Made by a program: the position numbers and the translations under genes. This document shows, one piece after another, positions 21,799 through 28,739 of a stretch of DNA of 38,820 bases. The stretch's first letter is position 1; each line of letters begins with the position of its first letter. The notes under the pieces are model-generated. The model did no database searches. It was given only the letters and a program-made list of their open reading frames with translations, and was not told where the DNA came from. Source of the stretch: a virus; IMG/VR virus record IMGVR_UViG_3300036945_000079, positions 1 through 38,820 of that record; one strand, given 5' to 3'.

Positions 21799-23042
21799 CA
21801 GCTTATTACAACGAATATGACCCCAAGGCTGCGGCTTGGCTGCGGGAGTTAATCAAACAAGGTCACATCGCTGATGGTGTGGTTGACGATAGGAGCATCG
21901 AAGATGTCAGACCAGATGAACTTGCTGGATTTACTCAGTGCCACTTCTTCGCCGGCATTGGTGTCTGGTCCTACGCTCTCCGCCGCGCCGGATGGGCCGA
22001 CGACCGACCAGTATGGACAGGATCATGTCCGTGCCAGCCTTTCAGCGCGGCAGGCAAAGGAGCAGGGTTTGATGACGAGCGGCATTTGTGGCCAGCTTTC
22101 CACCACCTCATCAGCCAGTGCCGACCTGACGTTGTCCTTGGTGAGCAAGTTGCAAGCAAAGACGGCCTTGGTTGGCTCGACCTTGTACACGCTGACTTGG
22201 AAGCAACGGGCTACGCCAGCGGGGCGGTCGATCTCTGCGCTGCGGGCATCGGTGCGCCGCACATCCGCCAGCGGCTCTGGTGGGTTGGAACACGGCTGGC
22301 CGACACCGACAACACAAGACGACAATTGCTCACGGATGCAAAACCCGCAGGAGTATGCGGAGAAGCGTCTGGCAAGAGACAACAAGTGCAGCAACCTAGC
22401 ACAAACGGCACAAGCGATGGCAGCATGGCCGACACCAGCATCACGGGATTACAAGGGCGAGAGTGGAGCGGGCCGACAGGAACGCAAGGATCATCCAGCG
22501 GATACAGTTCCGAATGCGGCGGCATTGGCGGGCTGGACAACTCCAATTGTGCAGGACAGCAAGCAGAGCGGCCTAGCCCCATCTGGAACGGGTCACAGCA
22601 TGAAGTTGTCATTCGAGGTGCAGCAATCGGGATGGCCGACACCACGATCCTCGGACGGGGAGAAGGGGTCACGCACGATGGATGGCTGCGAGGCGGAGAT
22701 AGCACGGAAGGGTCGGCTGGACGATCTGCCGTCGATGGCGACTTGGGCAGCGGGTTGGCCGACACCAGCAGCATCAGACGGGGAGAGAGCGGGGTCTGGG
22801 ATAACAGCGGGAATGACGGGAACCAGCCTGACGCAGATGTCAAAAATGATCGGCCCAGCCCGACTAACGGCCACTGGCGAGATGCTGATTGGCTCTTCTG
22901 CCGCGATGGAAAGTGGAGGCCAGTTGAACCCGGCACATCCCCGTTGGCTCATGGGTCTGCCGCCAGAGTGGGACGACTGCGCGGTTACGGCAATGCAATC
23001 GTTGCCCAAGCAGCGCAAGCCTTCATCGAAAGCGTGATGTGA
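21795..23042 (+). CDS. dcm: DNA cytosine C5 methyltransferase
   Basis: This 415-aa protein has the conserved motifs in order: motif I '[12 protein letters not shown]' (51-62), motif IV 'PCQPFS' (catalytic C80), motif VI 'GEQV' (E117; EQV replaces the usual ENV), motif VIII 'IRQRLWWV' (157-164), and C-terminal 'GYGNAIVAQ' (motif X). The N-terminal '[17 protein letters not shown]' is typical of phage members. The part between motif VIII and the C-terminal motifs (about 165-365), where the target recognition domain sits, is low in complexity with repeated 'ADT'-like units, because another gene is encoded there in a second frame. Probably protects phage DNA from host restriction. Confidence 0.92.
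   Translation: MTAYYNEYDPKAAAWLRELIKQGHIADGVVDDRSIEDVRPDELAGFTQCHFFAGIGVWSYALRRAGWADDRPVWTGSCPCQPFSAAGKGAGFDDERHLWPAFHHLISQCRPDVVLGEQVASKDGLGWLDLVHADLEATGYASGAVDLCAAGIGAPHIRQRLWWVGTRLADTDNTRRQLLTDAKPAGVCGEASGKRQQVQQPSTNGTSDGSMADTSITGLQGREWSGPTGTQGSSSGYSSECGGIGGLDNSNCAGQQAERPSPIWNGSQHEVVIRGAAIGMADTTILGRGEGVTHDGWLRGGDSTEGSAGRSAVDGDLGSGLADTSSIRRGESGVWDNSGNDGNQPDADVKNDRPSPTNGHWRDADWLFCRDGKWRPVEPGTSPLAHGSAARVGRLRGYGNAIVAQAAQAFIESVM
21904..23037 (+). CDS. Nested 'WPTP' protein overlapping the methyltransferase in the +1 frame
   Basis: This 377-aa frame lies wholly inside dcm. ATG 21904 has AGGAG eight bases upstream; an earlier in-frame ATG (21874) has none. The sequence reads '[18 protein letters not shown]', '[12 protein letters not shown]', '[14 protein letters not shown]', then five WPTP-type units ([40 protein letters not shown]) and ends '[20 protein letters not shown]'. 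I recall stand-alone phage and bacterial proteins with these same features, commonly beside Dcm genes, of unknown function. A chance frame would not reproduce a known family, so the overlap appears genuine. Partner or modulator of the methyltransferase is a reasonable guess. Confidence 0.78.
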   Translation: MSDQMNLLDLLSATSSPALVSGPTLSAAPDGPTTDQYGQDHVRASLSARQAKEQGLMTSGICGQLSTTSSASADLTLSLVSKLQAKTALVGSTLYTLTWKQRATPAGRSISALRASVRRTSASGSGGLEHGWPTPTTQDDNCSRMQNPQEYAEKRLARDNKCSNLAQTAQAMAAWPTPASRDYKGESGAGRQERKDHPADTVPNAAALAGWTTPIVQDSKQSGLAPSGTGHSMKLSFEVQQSGWPTPRSSDGEKGSRTMDGCEAEIARKGRLDDLPSMATWAAGWPTPAASDGERAGSGITAGMTGTSLTQMSKMIGPARLTATGEMLIGSSAAMESGGQLNPAHPRWLMGLPPEWDDCAVTAMQSLPKQRKPSSKA

Positions 23043-23275
23043 TGGAAACCACATACAAAGCCATGCTGGACCGCTACACGGTGGCCGATTGGAACGCTGT
23101 CATCACCTTGCACCGCAACGACATTCAGCGCCTACAGGCCCGCTACGGGGCGCAGGCTAACATCGCTTGGGTTGGCGAAGAGATTGATATGCTGCGGCTC
23201 AGAATACAACAGGCAGAAACCCGCAAAGCCGCGCTTATCGCGGCGGCAAATGGAGACTTAAATGCAAACCTCTGA
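23042..23275 (+). CDS. Small coiled-coil protein
   Basis: This 77-aa protein is mostly alpha-helical with a heptad-like stretch ('WVGEEIDMLRLRIQQAETRKAALIAAA'). It starts at ATG 23042, which shares its first base with the dcm stop (TGATG); a GTG one codon earlier is an alternative. Not recognised. Confidence 0.66.
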   Translation: METTYKAMLDRYTVADWNAVITLHRNDIQRLQARYGAQANIAWVGEEIDMLRLRIQQAETRKAALIAAANGDLNANL

Positions 23276-23696
23276 AATCATGGTTATCAATCGACTTGAT
23301 ACCAGCACAGCTTTTGCCGCCACAATTGACAGCAATGAAGGCGTGTTCATCCCGGCAAAGGTGGCTGCATCTTTGGACGTACAGGTCGGAGAACGCTTCA
23401 CGGCGATCTTGATCGAAAACACGGCCCACCCTAATAAAACGCGATGGATGGCAATCAGGATCGTGCGGATTGACCCAGACAAAAACGTGCAGGCATTGGA
23501 TGACTTGGCCCGCATGATTTTGTCTGATCTTGGCGATTGTGGCAGTGCCACCGTCGAGGAAGTCGCGGCCAGCATCAATTATCCCGTGGCCAGCGTGGTG
23601 TCCAAGATGCAGGAAATGGCTCGCGGCGGCATGATCAAACGCAAGACGTTTTATGCCCTCGACGAAGCTGATTTTTACGATGGTGATCAGGAATGA
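23262..23696 (+). CDS. Two-domain regulator: OB-fold-like N-terminus and winged helix
   Basis: In this 144-aa protein, residues about 5-70 ('AFAATIDSNEGVFIPAKVA...VGERFTAILIENTAHPNKTRWMAIRI') have the strand pattern of a cold-shock/OB domain. Residues about 90-135 ('TVEEVAASINYPVASVVSKMQEMARGGMIKRK') form a winged helix. I recall similar small proteins in phages of Rhodobacterales. It probably binds nucleic acid and may regulate host or phage transcription. It overlaps the previous gene by 14 bases. Confidence 0.72.
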   Translation: MQTSEIMVINRLDTSTAFAATIDSNEGVFIPAKVAASLDVQVGERFTAILIENTAHPNKTRWMAIRIVRIDPDKNVQALDDLARMILSDLGDCGSATVEEVAASINYPVASVVSKMQEMARGGMIKRKTFYALDEADFYDGDQE

Positions 23697-23917
23697 GCAT
23701 CCAGCCAACGACAAGGCAAGAGGACGAAGAGGTGCTGCGCGTTCTGAGCCTGCGCATGAAGCATCAGGCTGGAACGGTGGCAAAGATGCTTGGCCTGAAA
23801 AGCGAACGTGTGCGCAGCATATGCAACCGGGTTCTGGACGATGATCTGCGAACCAGTTGCGGGTTGAACGGCGCCGAAACACCGAAGCAAGTGTTCGCTG
23901 GCTACTGGAGACGATAG
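23693..23917 (+). CDS. Small HTH protein
   Basis: This 74-aa protein has a helix-turn-helix 'QAGTVAKMLGLKSERVRSICNRVLDDDL' (about 25-52) and ends 'AGYWRR'. The ATG overlaps the previous stop as ATGA. Likely DNA-binding regulator of the early stage; target unknown. Confidence 0.72.
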   Translation: MSIQPTTRQEDEEVLRVLSLRMKHQAGTVAKMLGLKSERVRSICNRVLDDDLRTSCGLNGAETPKQVFAGYWRR

Positions 23918-23918
23918 T

Positions 23919-24092
23919 TTGACCGACCGATACGGGCAGCGAACCATCGTCAAGATGTTCAATCAGGTTAACGCCTTGCGCAAAGCGATCCGCAGCGAAG
24001 GCACACCTAAAATCCAAGAAGCGTGGGATAAGGTTGAGGAGCATATCGACTACATCTACGCAAAGCAAAAGGACGGCAACGATGTTGATTAA
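23919..24092 (+). CDS. 57-aa helical protein with TTG start
   Basis: Beginning at TTG 23919, eight bases after GGAG and one base after the previous stop, the frame reads 'TDRYGQRTIVKMFNQVNALRK', then 'EAWDKVEEHIDYIYAKQKDGNDVD'. It is helical and charged. It overlaps the next gene by 11 bases. The tight packing and the Shine-Dalgarno support a real gene; no family recognised. Confidence 0.65.
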   Translation: MTDRYGQRTIVKMFNQVNALRKAIRSEGTPKIQEAWDKVEEHIDYIYAKQKDGNDVD

Positions 24093-24384
24093 AATTCGCG
24101 GGGTTACATACGCTTCCGTCAAGGCAGCGGCAGAGGCAATGGGCGTCAAGAAAGACGCCATATATTCAGCCTTGGCGCGGGGAAGCATTGACACAGTAGG
24201 CTTGGGTAAAAGCCAGCCACAGCCTATCACCTTAGACGGGATCACCTTTTCGTCTATCAGATCGGCCAGCTTGGCGCTTGGCTTCGGGCGCACATACCTT
24301 GGCAAGGTGCTTACTAAGGGTGGCGACAAGGCTTACGCGAAGCTACTGGCCGCGTTGACGGCGTATAAGGAGGGGATGAAATGA
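24082..24384 (+). CDS. Stand-alone double NUMOD1-like DNA-binding protein
   Basis: This 100-aa protein has two NUMOD1-like motifs, 'YASVKAAAEAMGVKKDAIYSAL' (about 10-31) and 'FSSIRSASLALGFGRTYLGKVL' (about 57-78). NUMOD1 motifs are normally the DNA-binding tails of HNH or GIY-YIG homing endonucleases. Here no nuclease domain is present. ATG 24082 lies inside the end of the previous gene. It may be a regulator derived from a homing endonuclease. Confidence 0.75.
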   Translation: MLIKIRGVTYASVKAAAEAMGVKKDAIYSALARGSIDTVGLGKSQPQPITLDGITFSSIRSASLALGFGRTYLGKVLTKGGDKAYAKLLAALTAYKEGMK

Positions 24385-24446
24385 CCTGTCCACCCTGCAA
24401 CAATAACTGCAACCAAGGGCGCGATTGCCCGGCGAGGAAAAAATGA
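24381..24446 (+). CDS. 21-aa Cys-rich microprotein
   Basis: The frame reads 'MTCPPCNNNCNQGRDCPARK' plus one more Lys. Four Cys in a CxxC...C...C arrangement could bind zinc. AGGAGG lies upstream at good spacing and both ends overlap neighbours as ATGA, so it is likely translated. I recall similar 'CNQGRDCP' microproteins in other phages. Role unknown. Confidence 0.68.
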   Translation: MTCPPCNNNCNQGRDCPARKK

Positions 24447-24658
24447 AAGCTGTTGTCCTATCCTACCTGTTGATCTCATGGGTTGACGGATCGTTGTCTG
24501 GCTTTGAAGTGCCAGCCGACATGAAATGCGGCGATCTGATGGACGAATACATCGCGCTGGCAAATAAGCATGATATGGGTTTTGATATGATGCAGTGCAT
24601 TTACACTGATCATCTGCTGACCTCGCCTAGACCGAAGCCGCGTCCGGCGGATCTGTAA
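24443..24658 (+). CDS. Small, possibly exported protein, last rightward gene
   Basis: This 71-aa protein has a hydrophobic N-terminus ('MKAVVLSYLLISWV'), two Cys (in 'MKCGDL' and 'MMQCIY') that may form a disulfide, and a Pro/Arg-rich tail ('SPRPKPRPADL'). The ATG overlaps the preceding stop as ATGA with GAGG six bases upstream. The plan suggests a small secreted or membrane-attached protein; function unknown. Confidence 0.65.
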   Translation: MKAVVLSYLLISWVDGSLSGFEVPADMKCGDLMDEYIALANKHDMGFDMMQCIYTDHLLTSPRPKPRPADL

Positions 24659-24660
24659 AC

Positions 24661-24689
24661 GAAAAGGCCGAAGGGTTAACCTTCGGCCT
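24661..24689 (-). terminator. Terminator of the leftward (structural) operon, maybe bidirectional
   Basis: AGGCCGAAGG (24665-24674) pairs perfectly with CCTTCGGCCT (24680-24689) around GTTAA. On the minus strand the stem is followed by TTTTCGTTT, so it ends leftward transcription 30 bases past the last gene. On the plus strand it follows the last rightward gene by a few bases but lacks a T run. Confidence 0.82.
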
Positions 24690-24717
24690 GCCTCATGTTA
24701 GTGGATCGGCGGATCTG

Positions 24718-25017
24718 TTACCAAGGCAAACCGGTGGCGCTGACCGGGTTCTTCTGTGCTTCGATCTGCGCTGCCAAAGATGCCTCGGTTACATCCTTGT
24801 CAACACCGCTCGCCCAGACCCAACCCAGCACGTCGGCCTCGGTCAAGTCAGCGTATGGCACAAAGTCAGGCGAGGCAGGATCTGGCGTGAATGATGCCGT
24901 GCTGTAGGCCGACGCGCTGTAGTCGCCGTCAACGGCAGTGACCCGCCAGTGGGCCGTGTAGACAGCGCCATCAGGTAGGCTGCGGTCAAGTTGCGAGATG
25001 GTCCAAGTAGTGGTCAT
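24718..25017 (-). CDS. DUF7936-like conserved phage protein, last leftward gene
   Basis: This 99-aa protein reads 'TWTISQLDRSLPDGAVYTAHWRVTAVDGDYSASAY', then 'FVPYADLTEADVLGWVWASGVDKD...AAQIEAQKNPVSATGLPW'. The pattern of a tryptophan-rich beta domain followed by 'YADLTExxVLGWV' and ending 'GLPW' is common to small virion-associated proteins of marine phages, which I recall as DUF7936. GGGGGC precedes the ATG. It follows a tail fibre gene, so fibre attachment or assembly is plausible. Confidence 0.78.
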   Translation of the reverse strand: MTTTWTISQLDRSLPDGAVYTAHWRVTAVDGDYSASAYSTASFTPDPASPDFVPYADLTEADVLGWVWASGVDKDVTEASLAAQIEAQKNPVSATGLPW

Positions 25018-25029
25018 GTTTTAGCCCCC

Positions 25030-25743
25030 TTATACGGATGTGATGGTCTGCCAAGCAGAGCCAGTGTTGACGCAAAGTTTGCCCAGCGTGGTGTCAAACA
25101 CAACGTTGCCCGCCACGTTGGCAATGGCTGCCTTTTGGGTGGTTGTCATGTTCGGGAAGCGCACGCCCTTGGTTGTGCTTTGGGCGTCGACGATGGAGGC
25201 TGCGTTGGGCGAACTCGTCCCAATGCCCACGTTGCCGGAGGCGTCAATACGCATACGCTCCGTGCCAGCCGTCATGGAAATCAACGGGCCAGCATCAGAG
25301 CTAATAGTGATGCCACCAGCCGCACCTGTATTTGCGTAGACAGTTCCGCCGCCCGTGGCTCCTGTGTTCAACAGGCGAAGCCCAGCGTTGTCACTGCCAG
25401 ATACAAATCCATTGGTACTTTGGACTTTGATTGTGCTGGCGAAGGGTGAAGTTGCCCCAACTATTAGAATGCCAGAGGCATCAATACGCATACGTTCGGT
25501 GCTATTGGTATTGAACGCAAGCGTAGTTCCCAGACCCCAAATGCCAGCACCAGTAACGCTTGACGCATTTGTAACTTGGAAGTTGTTAGCAAGTACCCCC
25601 CCAACCACTTCAAGTTTTTCCGTGGGCGTCCCTCCAATGCCCACATTAGCGCTGCTGACTGTAAACGCATCAGTCACAGCGAGAGATGAGTTCAGCTTGG
25701 AGCGGACAGTGCTGCCAAGTTCACCGTTTGCGATACTCGTCAT
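25030..25743 (-). CDS. Second tail fibre protein with 'DASGNVGIG' repeats
   Basis: This 237-aa protein carries two '[15 protein letters not shown]' modules, one ending 'NVGIGTSSP', and a C-terminal 'GVRFPNMTTTQKAAIANVAGNVVFDTTLGKLCVNTGSAW', often seen at the end of fibre or tip proteins. It shares modules with the fibre at 2967-4073. GGAG lies eight bases before the ATG. The combination suggests a short fibre bearing an interchangeable tip. Host range role is inferred. Confidence 0.78.
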   Translation of the reverse strand: MTSIANGELGSTVRSKLNSSLAVTDAFTVSSANVGIGGTPTEKLEVVGGVLANNFQVTNASSVTGAGIWGLGTTLAFNTNSTERMRIDASGILIVGATSPFASTIKVQSTNGFVSGSDNAGLRLLNTGATGGGTVYANTGAAGGITISSDAGPLISMTAGTERMRIDASGNVGIGTSSPNAASIVDAQSTTKGVRFPNMTTTQKAAIANVAGNVVFDTTLGKLCVNTGSAWQTITSV

Positions 25744-25746
25744 TGT

Positions 25747-25968
25747 TTATACTCCATCATTCCATGCTGCGGTGTCGGCCCAATTTGCCGTATCAACCCA
25801 AACTCCAGTCCCGATACAGCCGGGGCCGTCCCTGCTTGCGATGTAGGCGTCAATCTTGGTGATCCCGCTCGCATAGATGTACTGCTTGCCCATGTCGGTA
25901 GGGGCCAGCAAAATGTTATTCTTCGGCTGGTAGTAACGATGCGTTGGGATGTTGAGTTCGTCGGCCAT
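25747..25968 (-). CDS. Small hypothetical virion-region protein
   Basis: This 73-aa protein ('MADELNIPTHRYYQPKNNILLAPTDMG...') ends in a Trp/Asp-rich part ('VWVDTANWADTAAWNDGV'). The two-base gap to the preceding gene and GGGG before the ATG support translation. Located between head accessory genes and the second fibre. Not recognised. Confidence 0.6.
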   Translation of the reverse strand: MADELNIPTHRYYQPKNNILLAPTDMGKQYIYASGITKIDAYIASRDGPGCIGTGVWVDTANWADTAAWNDGV

Positions 25969-25969
25969 G

Positions 25970-26257
25970 TCAGAACCCCTTCACACGCAGCTTGGCAAAG
26001 TCGCCGTCCAGCAGCTTCTTCTTAACATATACAGCAAAACCCTGCGTGCCGATAGCCTCGCCGCATTCGGCTGACCATTGCTCGGCCACAACTAACGGAA
26101 TGCGGCCGGCGAGGCGAAACTTGGCATCACCGTGTGCGCTGGGCGCGACCGATGCCAACCGGGCGTTGTCGTCGAGCAGGCTTTGGACATCCTGATGGCG
26201 GTTGATGATGACCTTGCCATCCTGCTCGATGATCGTCTGCTTGATGTCGTATGTCAT
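25970..26257 (-). CDS. Head-region hypothetical protein
   Basis: This 95-aa protein ('MTYDIKQTIIEQDGKVIINRHQDVQSLLDDNARLAS...') has a helical N-terminal half and a basic C-terminus. Proteins like this lie downstream of SU10-type major capsid genes in other podoviruses. Its ATG shares a base with the preceding TGA. Perhaps a head-completion or decoration protein; not proven. Confidence 0.65.
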   Translation of the reverse strand: MTYDIKQTIIEQDGKVIINRHQDVQSLLDDNARLASVAPSAHGDAKFRLAGRIPLVVAEQWSAECGEAIGTQGFAVYVKKKLLDGDFAKLRVKGF

Positions 26258-26442
26258 CAGACAGCCTCTGCAGCCTCAGTGGCCTCAGAACGCGCACGGC
26301 GACGCGGTGCATCAACGGCAACGGCAAAGCCAGCGGATATCATAGCTTGGCCTTCCTCGTCGCTGGTTTCGACCTCTGCGCCCATGTCTTGCGGCTGGCC
26401 GTTGACCCAAGGCTGACGGGCGGTGGTGATCTTAATCTTCAT
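26257..26442 (-). CDS. Small protein downstream of major capsid gene
   Basis: This 61-aa protein ('MKIKITTARQPWVNGQPQDMGAEVETSDEEGQAMISAGFAVAV') ends in an Arg/Ala/Glu-rich tail. The 'GQPxDxGxEVExxxEEGxxMIxxGFA' pattern is common in small phage head proteins. ATG 26442 lies six bases after AGGGGA; the ATG at 26448 is too close to it. Likely head accessory. Confidence 0.68.
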   Translation of the reverse strand: MKIKITTARQPWVNGQPQDMGAEVETSDEEGQAMISAGFAVAVDAPRRRARSEATEAAEAV

Positions 26443-26465
26443 GTGCATTCCCCTGTGCAAGTGGT

Positions 26466-26491
26466 GGTGACGCCACCGTAGCAGCGTCACC
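26466..26491 (-). other. Stem-loop after the major capsid gene
   Basis: GGTGACGC (26466-26473) pairs perfectly with GCGTCACC (26484-26491) around ten bases, ten bases past the capsid stop codon. No T run follows on either strand. It may stabilise the abundant capsid mRNA or lower expression of the genes after it. Confidence 0.55.
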
Positions 26492-26501
26492 AGATGTTAG
26501 A

Positions 26502-27488
26502 TTAGAGTGCGCCGTTGATGTCTGCAATGACGCCGTGGGCCTTCTGGGTGTCAACCTGCAGGCCGTATTCGACAGCGATCAGGCGACGCTCGGAGTGGCC
26601 GGTGCGGGCCAGCGGCTTCTGCGACACGTTCGACAGGTAGGCAACGCGGGCGTAGTTCGGATCCAGAACGAACACGTCGCGTGCAGCCACGGTGCGGGTT
26701 TCCAAGAAGCGGGTCGGAACGATTTGCAGCGTGCCGAAATCCGAAACGTAGATGTCGATGGCAGCCGACAAGGTCTTCGTTGCGGTCATGTCTTGGTACT
26801 TGGTGGCCGAGCCGGTGAAGGTCGAAGAGATCTTCTGCTTCACGGCCGAGCCGCACAGCACGATCGAAGGTTCTGCGCCGTTGTTCCAGCACGATGCGAT
26901 GACCGTCTTCAGCATGTCTTCGGTCAAGGCACGGGCAGTGCCGTCGGTGGCGGCAGCGTTGGGGTAGCCAGCGGTTGTGCCAGACAGCGTGCCGTTTGCG
27001 CCCGAAGAGCCACGCGACACGTTGGAGGTCAAGAACGCAGGCAGACCAGCGGTTGCACGGGCGGCCGAGGTCGAGCCAGCCGACGCTGCGATGTTCGACA
27101 GCAGCATCAGTTCCATGTCGCGCTTCAGTTCCTTCAGCTTGTAGGCGACCTGCTTGGCCAGCGTCTGGGCGTCGGCTGCACCGTTCACGGCGTCGGCCGT
27201 GTCGGAAACTTCGACCACCTTGTCCGAGATCTGGGTGTAGTTCGACAGACGGACGGCGTTGGTGGGCGCGTCGTTGCCGGGGGATGCTTCACCTTCAACC
27301 ACACGGTTGGCGGCGGGCGATGCCAGATCGACGACGGGCCATTCAAAGTAGGTGTTGGACACCGACTTGCGGCCGATAGCTGACATGAACGGAGTGTCCA
27401 TGGGCGAGATGGAGATCATTGCGTCTTGCAGATCTTCGCGGATCGTGGTGACGCCATAGGTCTGTTGGGTATTCGAGTTGACGGCCAT
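26502..27488 (-). CDS. Major capsid protein, SU10/DUF5309 type
   Basis: This 328-aa HK97-fold protein opens 'MAVNSNTQQTYGVTTIREDLQDAMISISPMDTPFMSAIG' in pieces characteristic of DUF5309 capsids, has the long helix 'AYKLKELKRDMELMLLSN' (about 112-130), the beta segment 'DIYVSDFGTLQIVPTRF', 'VFVLDP' and the C-terminal 'YGLQVDTQKAHGVIADI'. AAGGAG lies seven bases before the ATG. It follows the scaffold gene and works with portal and scaffold to form the procapsid. Confidence 0.93.
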   Translation of the reverse strand: MAVNSNTQQTYGVTTIREDLQDAMISISPMDTPFMSAIGRKSVSNTYFEWPVVDLASPAANRVVEGEASPGNDAPTNAVRLSNYTQISDKVVEVSDTADAVNGAADAQTLAKQVAYKLKELKRDMELMLLSNIAASAGSTSAARATAGLPAFLTSNVSRGSSGANGTLSGTTAGYPNAAATDGTARALTEDMLKTVIASCWNNGAEPSIVLCGSAVKQKISSTFTGSATKYQDMTATKTLSAAIDIYVSDFGTLQIVPTRFLETRTVAARDVFVLDPNYARVAYLSNVSQKPLARTGHSERRLIAVEYGLQVDTQKAHGVIADINGAL

Positions 27489-27511
27489 TTTGGCTGCTCC
27501 TTAGATTGGGT

Positions 27512-28498
27512 TTAACTCAGGAGGAAACGTGCGACATCGTCGACGCTCCCAGTGCGCTTCATCTGAACCTTGGCCTTATCGGCTGTCACATTCTTTGATG
27601 CCTGTGCCGCAGGTCGAGCGCCCGGTTTTACCGTCGGGGTCCGCTGTTGCTGCTGTGCCTGCTTTTCGACGGCTGCCTTTCCCGAAACAATGCGGCGATA
27701 TTGTGCGGCATCGTGCAAGACACGGAGCAGGCGGTGATCGGACACCTGCTCTAACTCGTCGATGGCAAACCCGTAAACCTCGGTGCCGGCCTTGATCAAA
27801 TCCTGCTTCACCTTTGCCGCCGTCTCTGGCTTGGCTAGGGCTGGAATGGCGCGAGCGAGTTGCTGTTGCTGTTCCTGTAGGAAGGATCGGTGGGCTTGCA
27901 TTCTGGTTTCGGCGTCTTGGGCTTCCAGTTGCTGCCGCAAAGCTTGGGCATTCTGGTAGCTTGCCAGTTCCTTGTCATATCTGACGCGGTCCTGAATGTA
28001 GCCGATTGGGTCTGTGGTAAGCAGGCTTTCGTCTGGCATCGCCGGCGGCCGCATTGGGATTTGCCCAGATTGAGCCGCCTGAAAGACTTGTGCCAACTGT
28101 TGGCGTTCGGTTTGCAGGGCTTCGTAAACTGCCGTCGTCTCTTGGCGAGCCGATGCAACTTCCTTCATGCCCTTTTGGATGTATGCCTGTCCCGAATAGC
28201 CCCGGAGTAACTCGTTCAAGGGAACCTGCTGGTCGCGGCCGTCAACCTTTACGGTGAACAGTTGCTCGGCAGGTGCATCCTCTTCGGTGTCCGTTTCGCT
28301 TTCGTCTGTGCCTTCATCCGAATCCGCTTCAACCTCTTCGGCTTCCGCGTCGTCACCGTCGTCTTGGTTTTGTGCGTGGTCCTCTTCGGACTGCTCCAAT
28401 TCTACGGTTTCTTCCTCTTCGACCTTTTCGACCGGCATCTCAATGAGGCTGGCCGCTACGGCGTCGATGCTTCCGTCATTTGCAGTCGTGTTATCCAC
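27512..28498 (-). CDS. Scaffolding protein
   Basis: This 328-aa protein has an extremely acidic N-terminus (about residues 20-80, Glu/Asp-rich), then 'LNELLRGYSGQAYIQKGMKEV', a Gln-rich helical coiled-coil middle (about 115-220), and a basic C-terminal part ('QASKNVTADKAKVQMKRTGSVDDVARFLLS'). Acidic body with basic capsid-binding end, placed just before the major capsid gene, is the standard form of phage scaffolds. The start is GTG 28498, overlapping the previous gene by eight bases. Confidence 0.85.
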   Translation of the reverse strand: MDNTTANDGSIDAVAASLIEMPVEKVEEEETVELEQSEEDHAQNQDDGDDAEAEEVEADSDEGTDESETDTEEDAPAEQLFTVKVDGRDQQVPLNELLRGYSGQAYIQKGMKEVASARQETTAVYEALQTERQQLAQVFQAAQSGQIPMRPPAMPDESLLTTDPIGYIQDRVRYDKELASYQNAQALRQQLEAQDAETRMQAHRSFLQEQQQQLARAIPALAKPETAAKVKQDLIKAGTEVYGFAIDELEQVSDHRLLRVLHDAAQYRRIVSGKAAVEKQAQQQQRTPTVKPGARPAAQASKNVTADKAKVQMKRTGSVDDVARFLLS

Positions 28499-28739
28499 GG
28501 TGCTGCCCTTTCCCTGTGCGGTGGTCGAACATCTTGCCGTCGATCACGATAGAGGCAAGCTGCACTCTCAGCGCGTTCAACGCACGGACCATCCTATGCG
28601 CTTCCGTCAGTTGTTCGTGGCTGCACACATCACTGGTGAAAACCGCGATCTGTGCATCTTGTAACACATCAAAAGCCTCTTTGAGAAGGGGATCTTCCAA
28701 AAGTGCCTTTGCACGCTGTGCGCGTTGCGTCACGTCCAT
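28491..28739 (-). CDS. Small helical protein between portal and scaffold
   Basis: This 82-aa protein ('MDVTQRAQRAKALLEDPLLKEAFDVLQD...') is helical, with 'LTEAHRMVRALNALRVQLASIV' in the middle. Proteins with 'RAxxLLxDPxLxEAFxxL' occur between portal and scaffold genes in several podovirus groups. ATG 28739 shares a base with the portal stop (TGATG). Possibly a head-assembly factor. Confidence 0.68.
   Translation of the reverse strand: MDVTQRAQRAKALLEDPLLKEAFDVLQDAQIAVFTSDVCSHEQLTEAHRMVRALNALRVQLASIVIDGKMFDHRTGKGQHRG

Noticed and set aside
22211-22936. Leftward 241-codon frame opposite the Dcm and nested genes
   Set aside because: A third open frame in the same repetitive stretch, caused by composition; no start signal and no motif.
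23235-24329. Leftward 364-codon open frame opposite the rightward early genes
   Set aside because: It lies antisense to a chain of five genes linked by ATGA-type overlaps with Shine-Dalgarno signals; its own product shows no domain and biased, Cys/His/Arg-rich composition typical of antisense frames.
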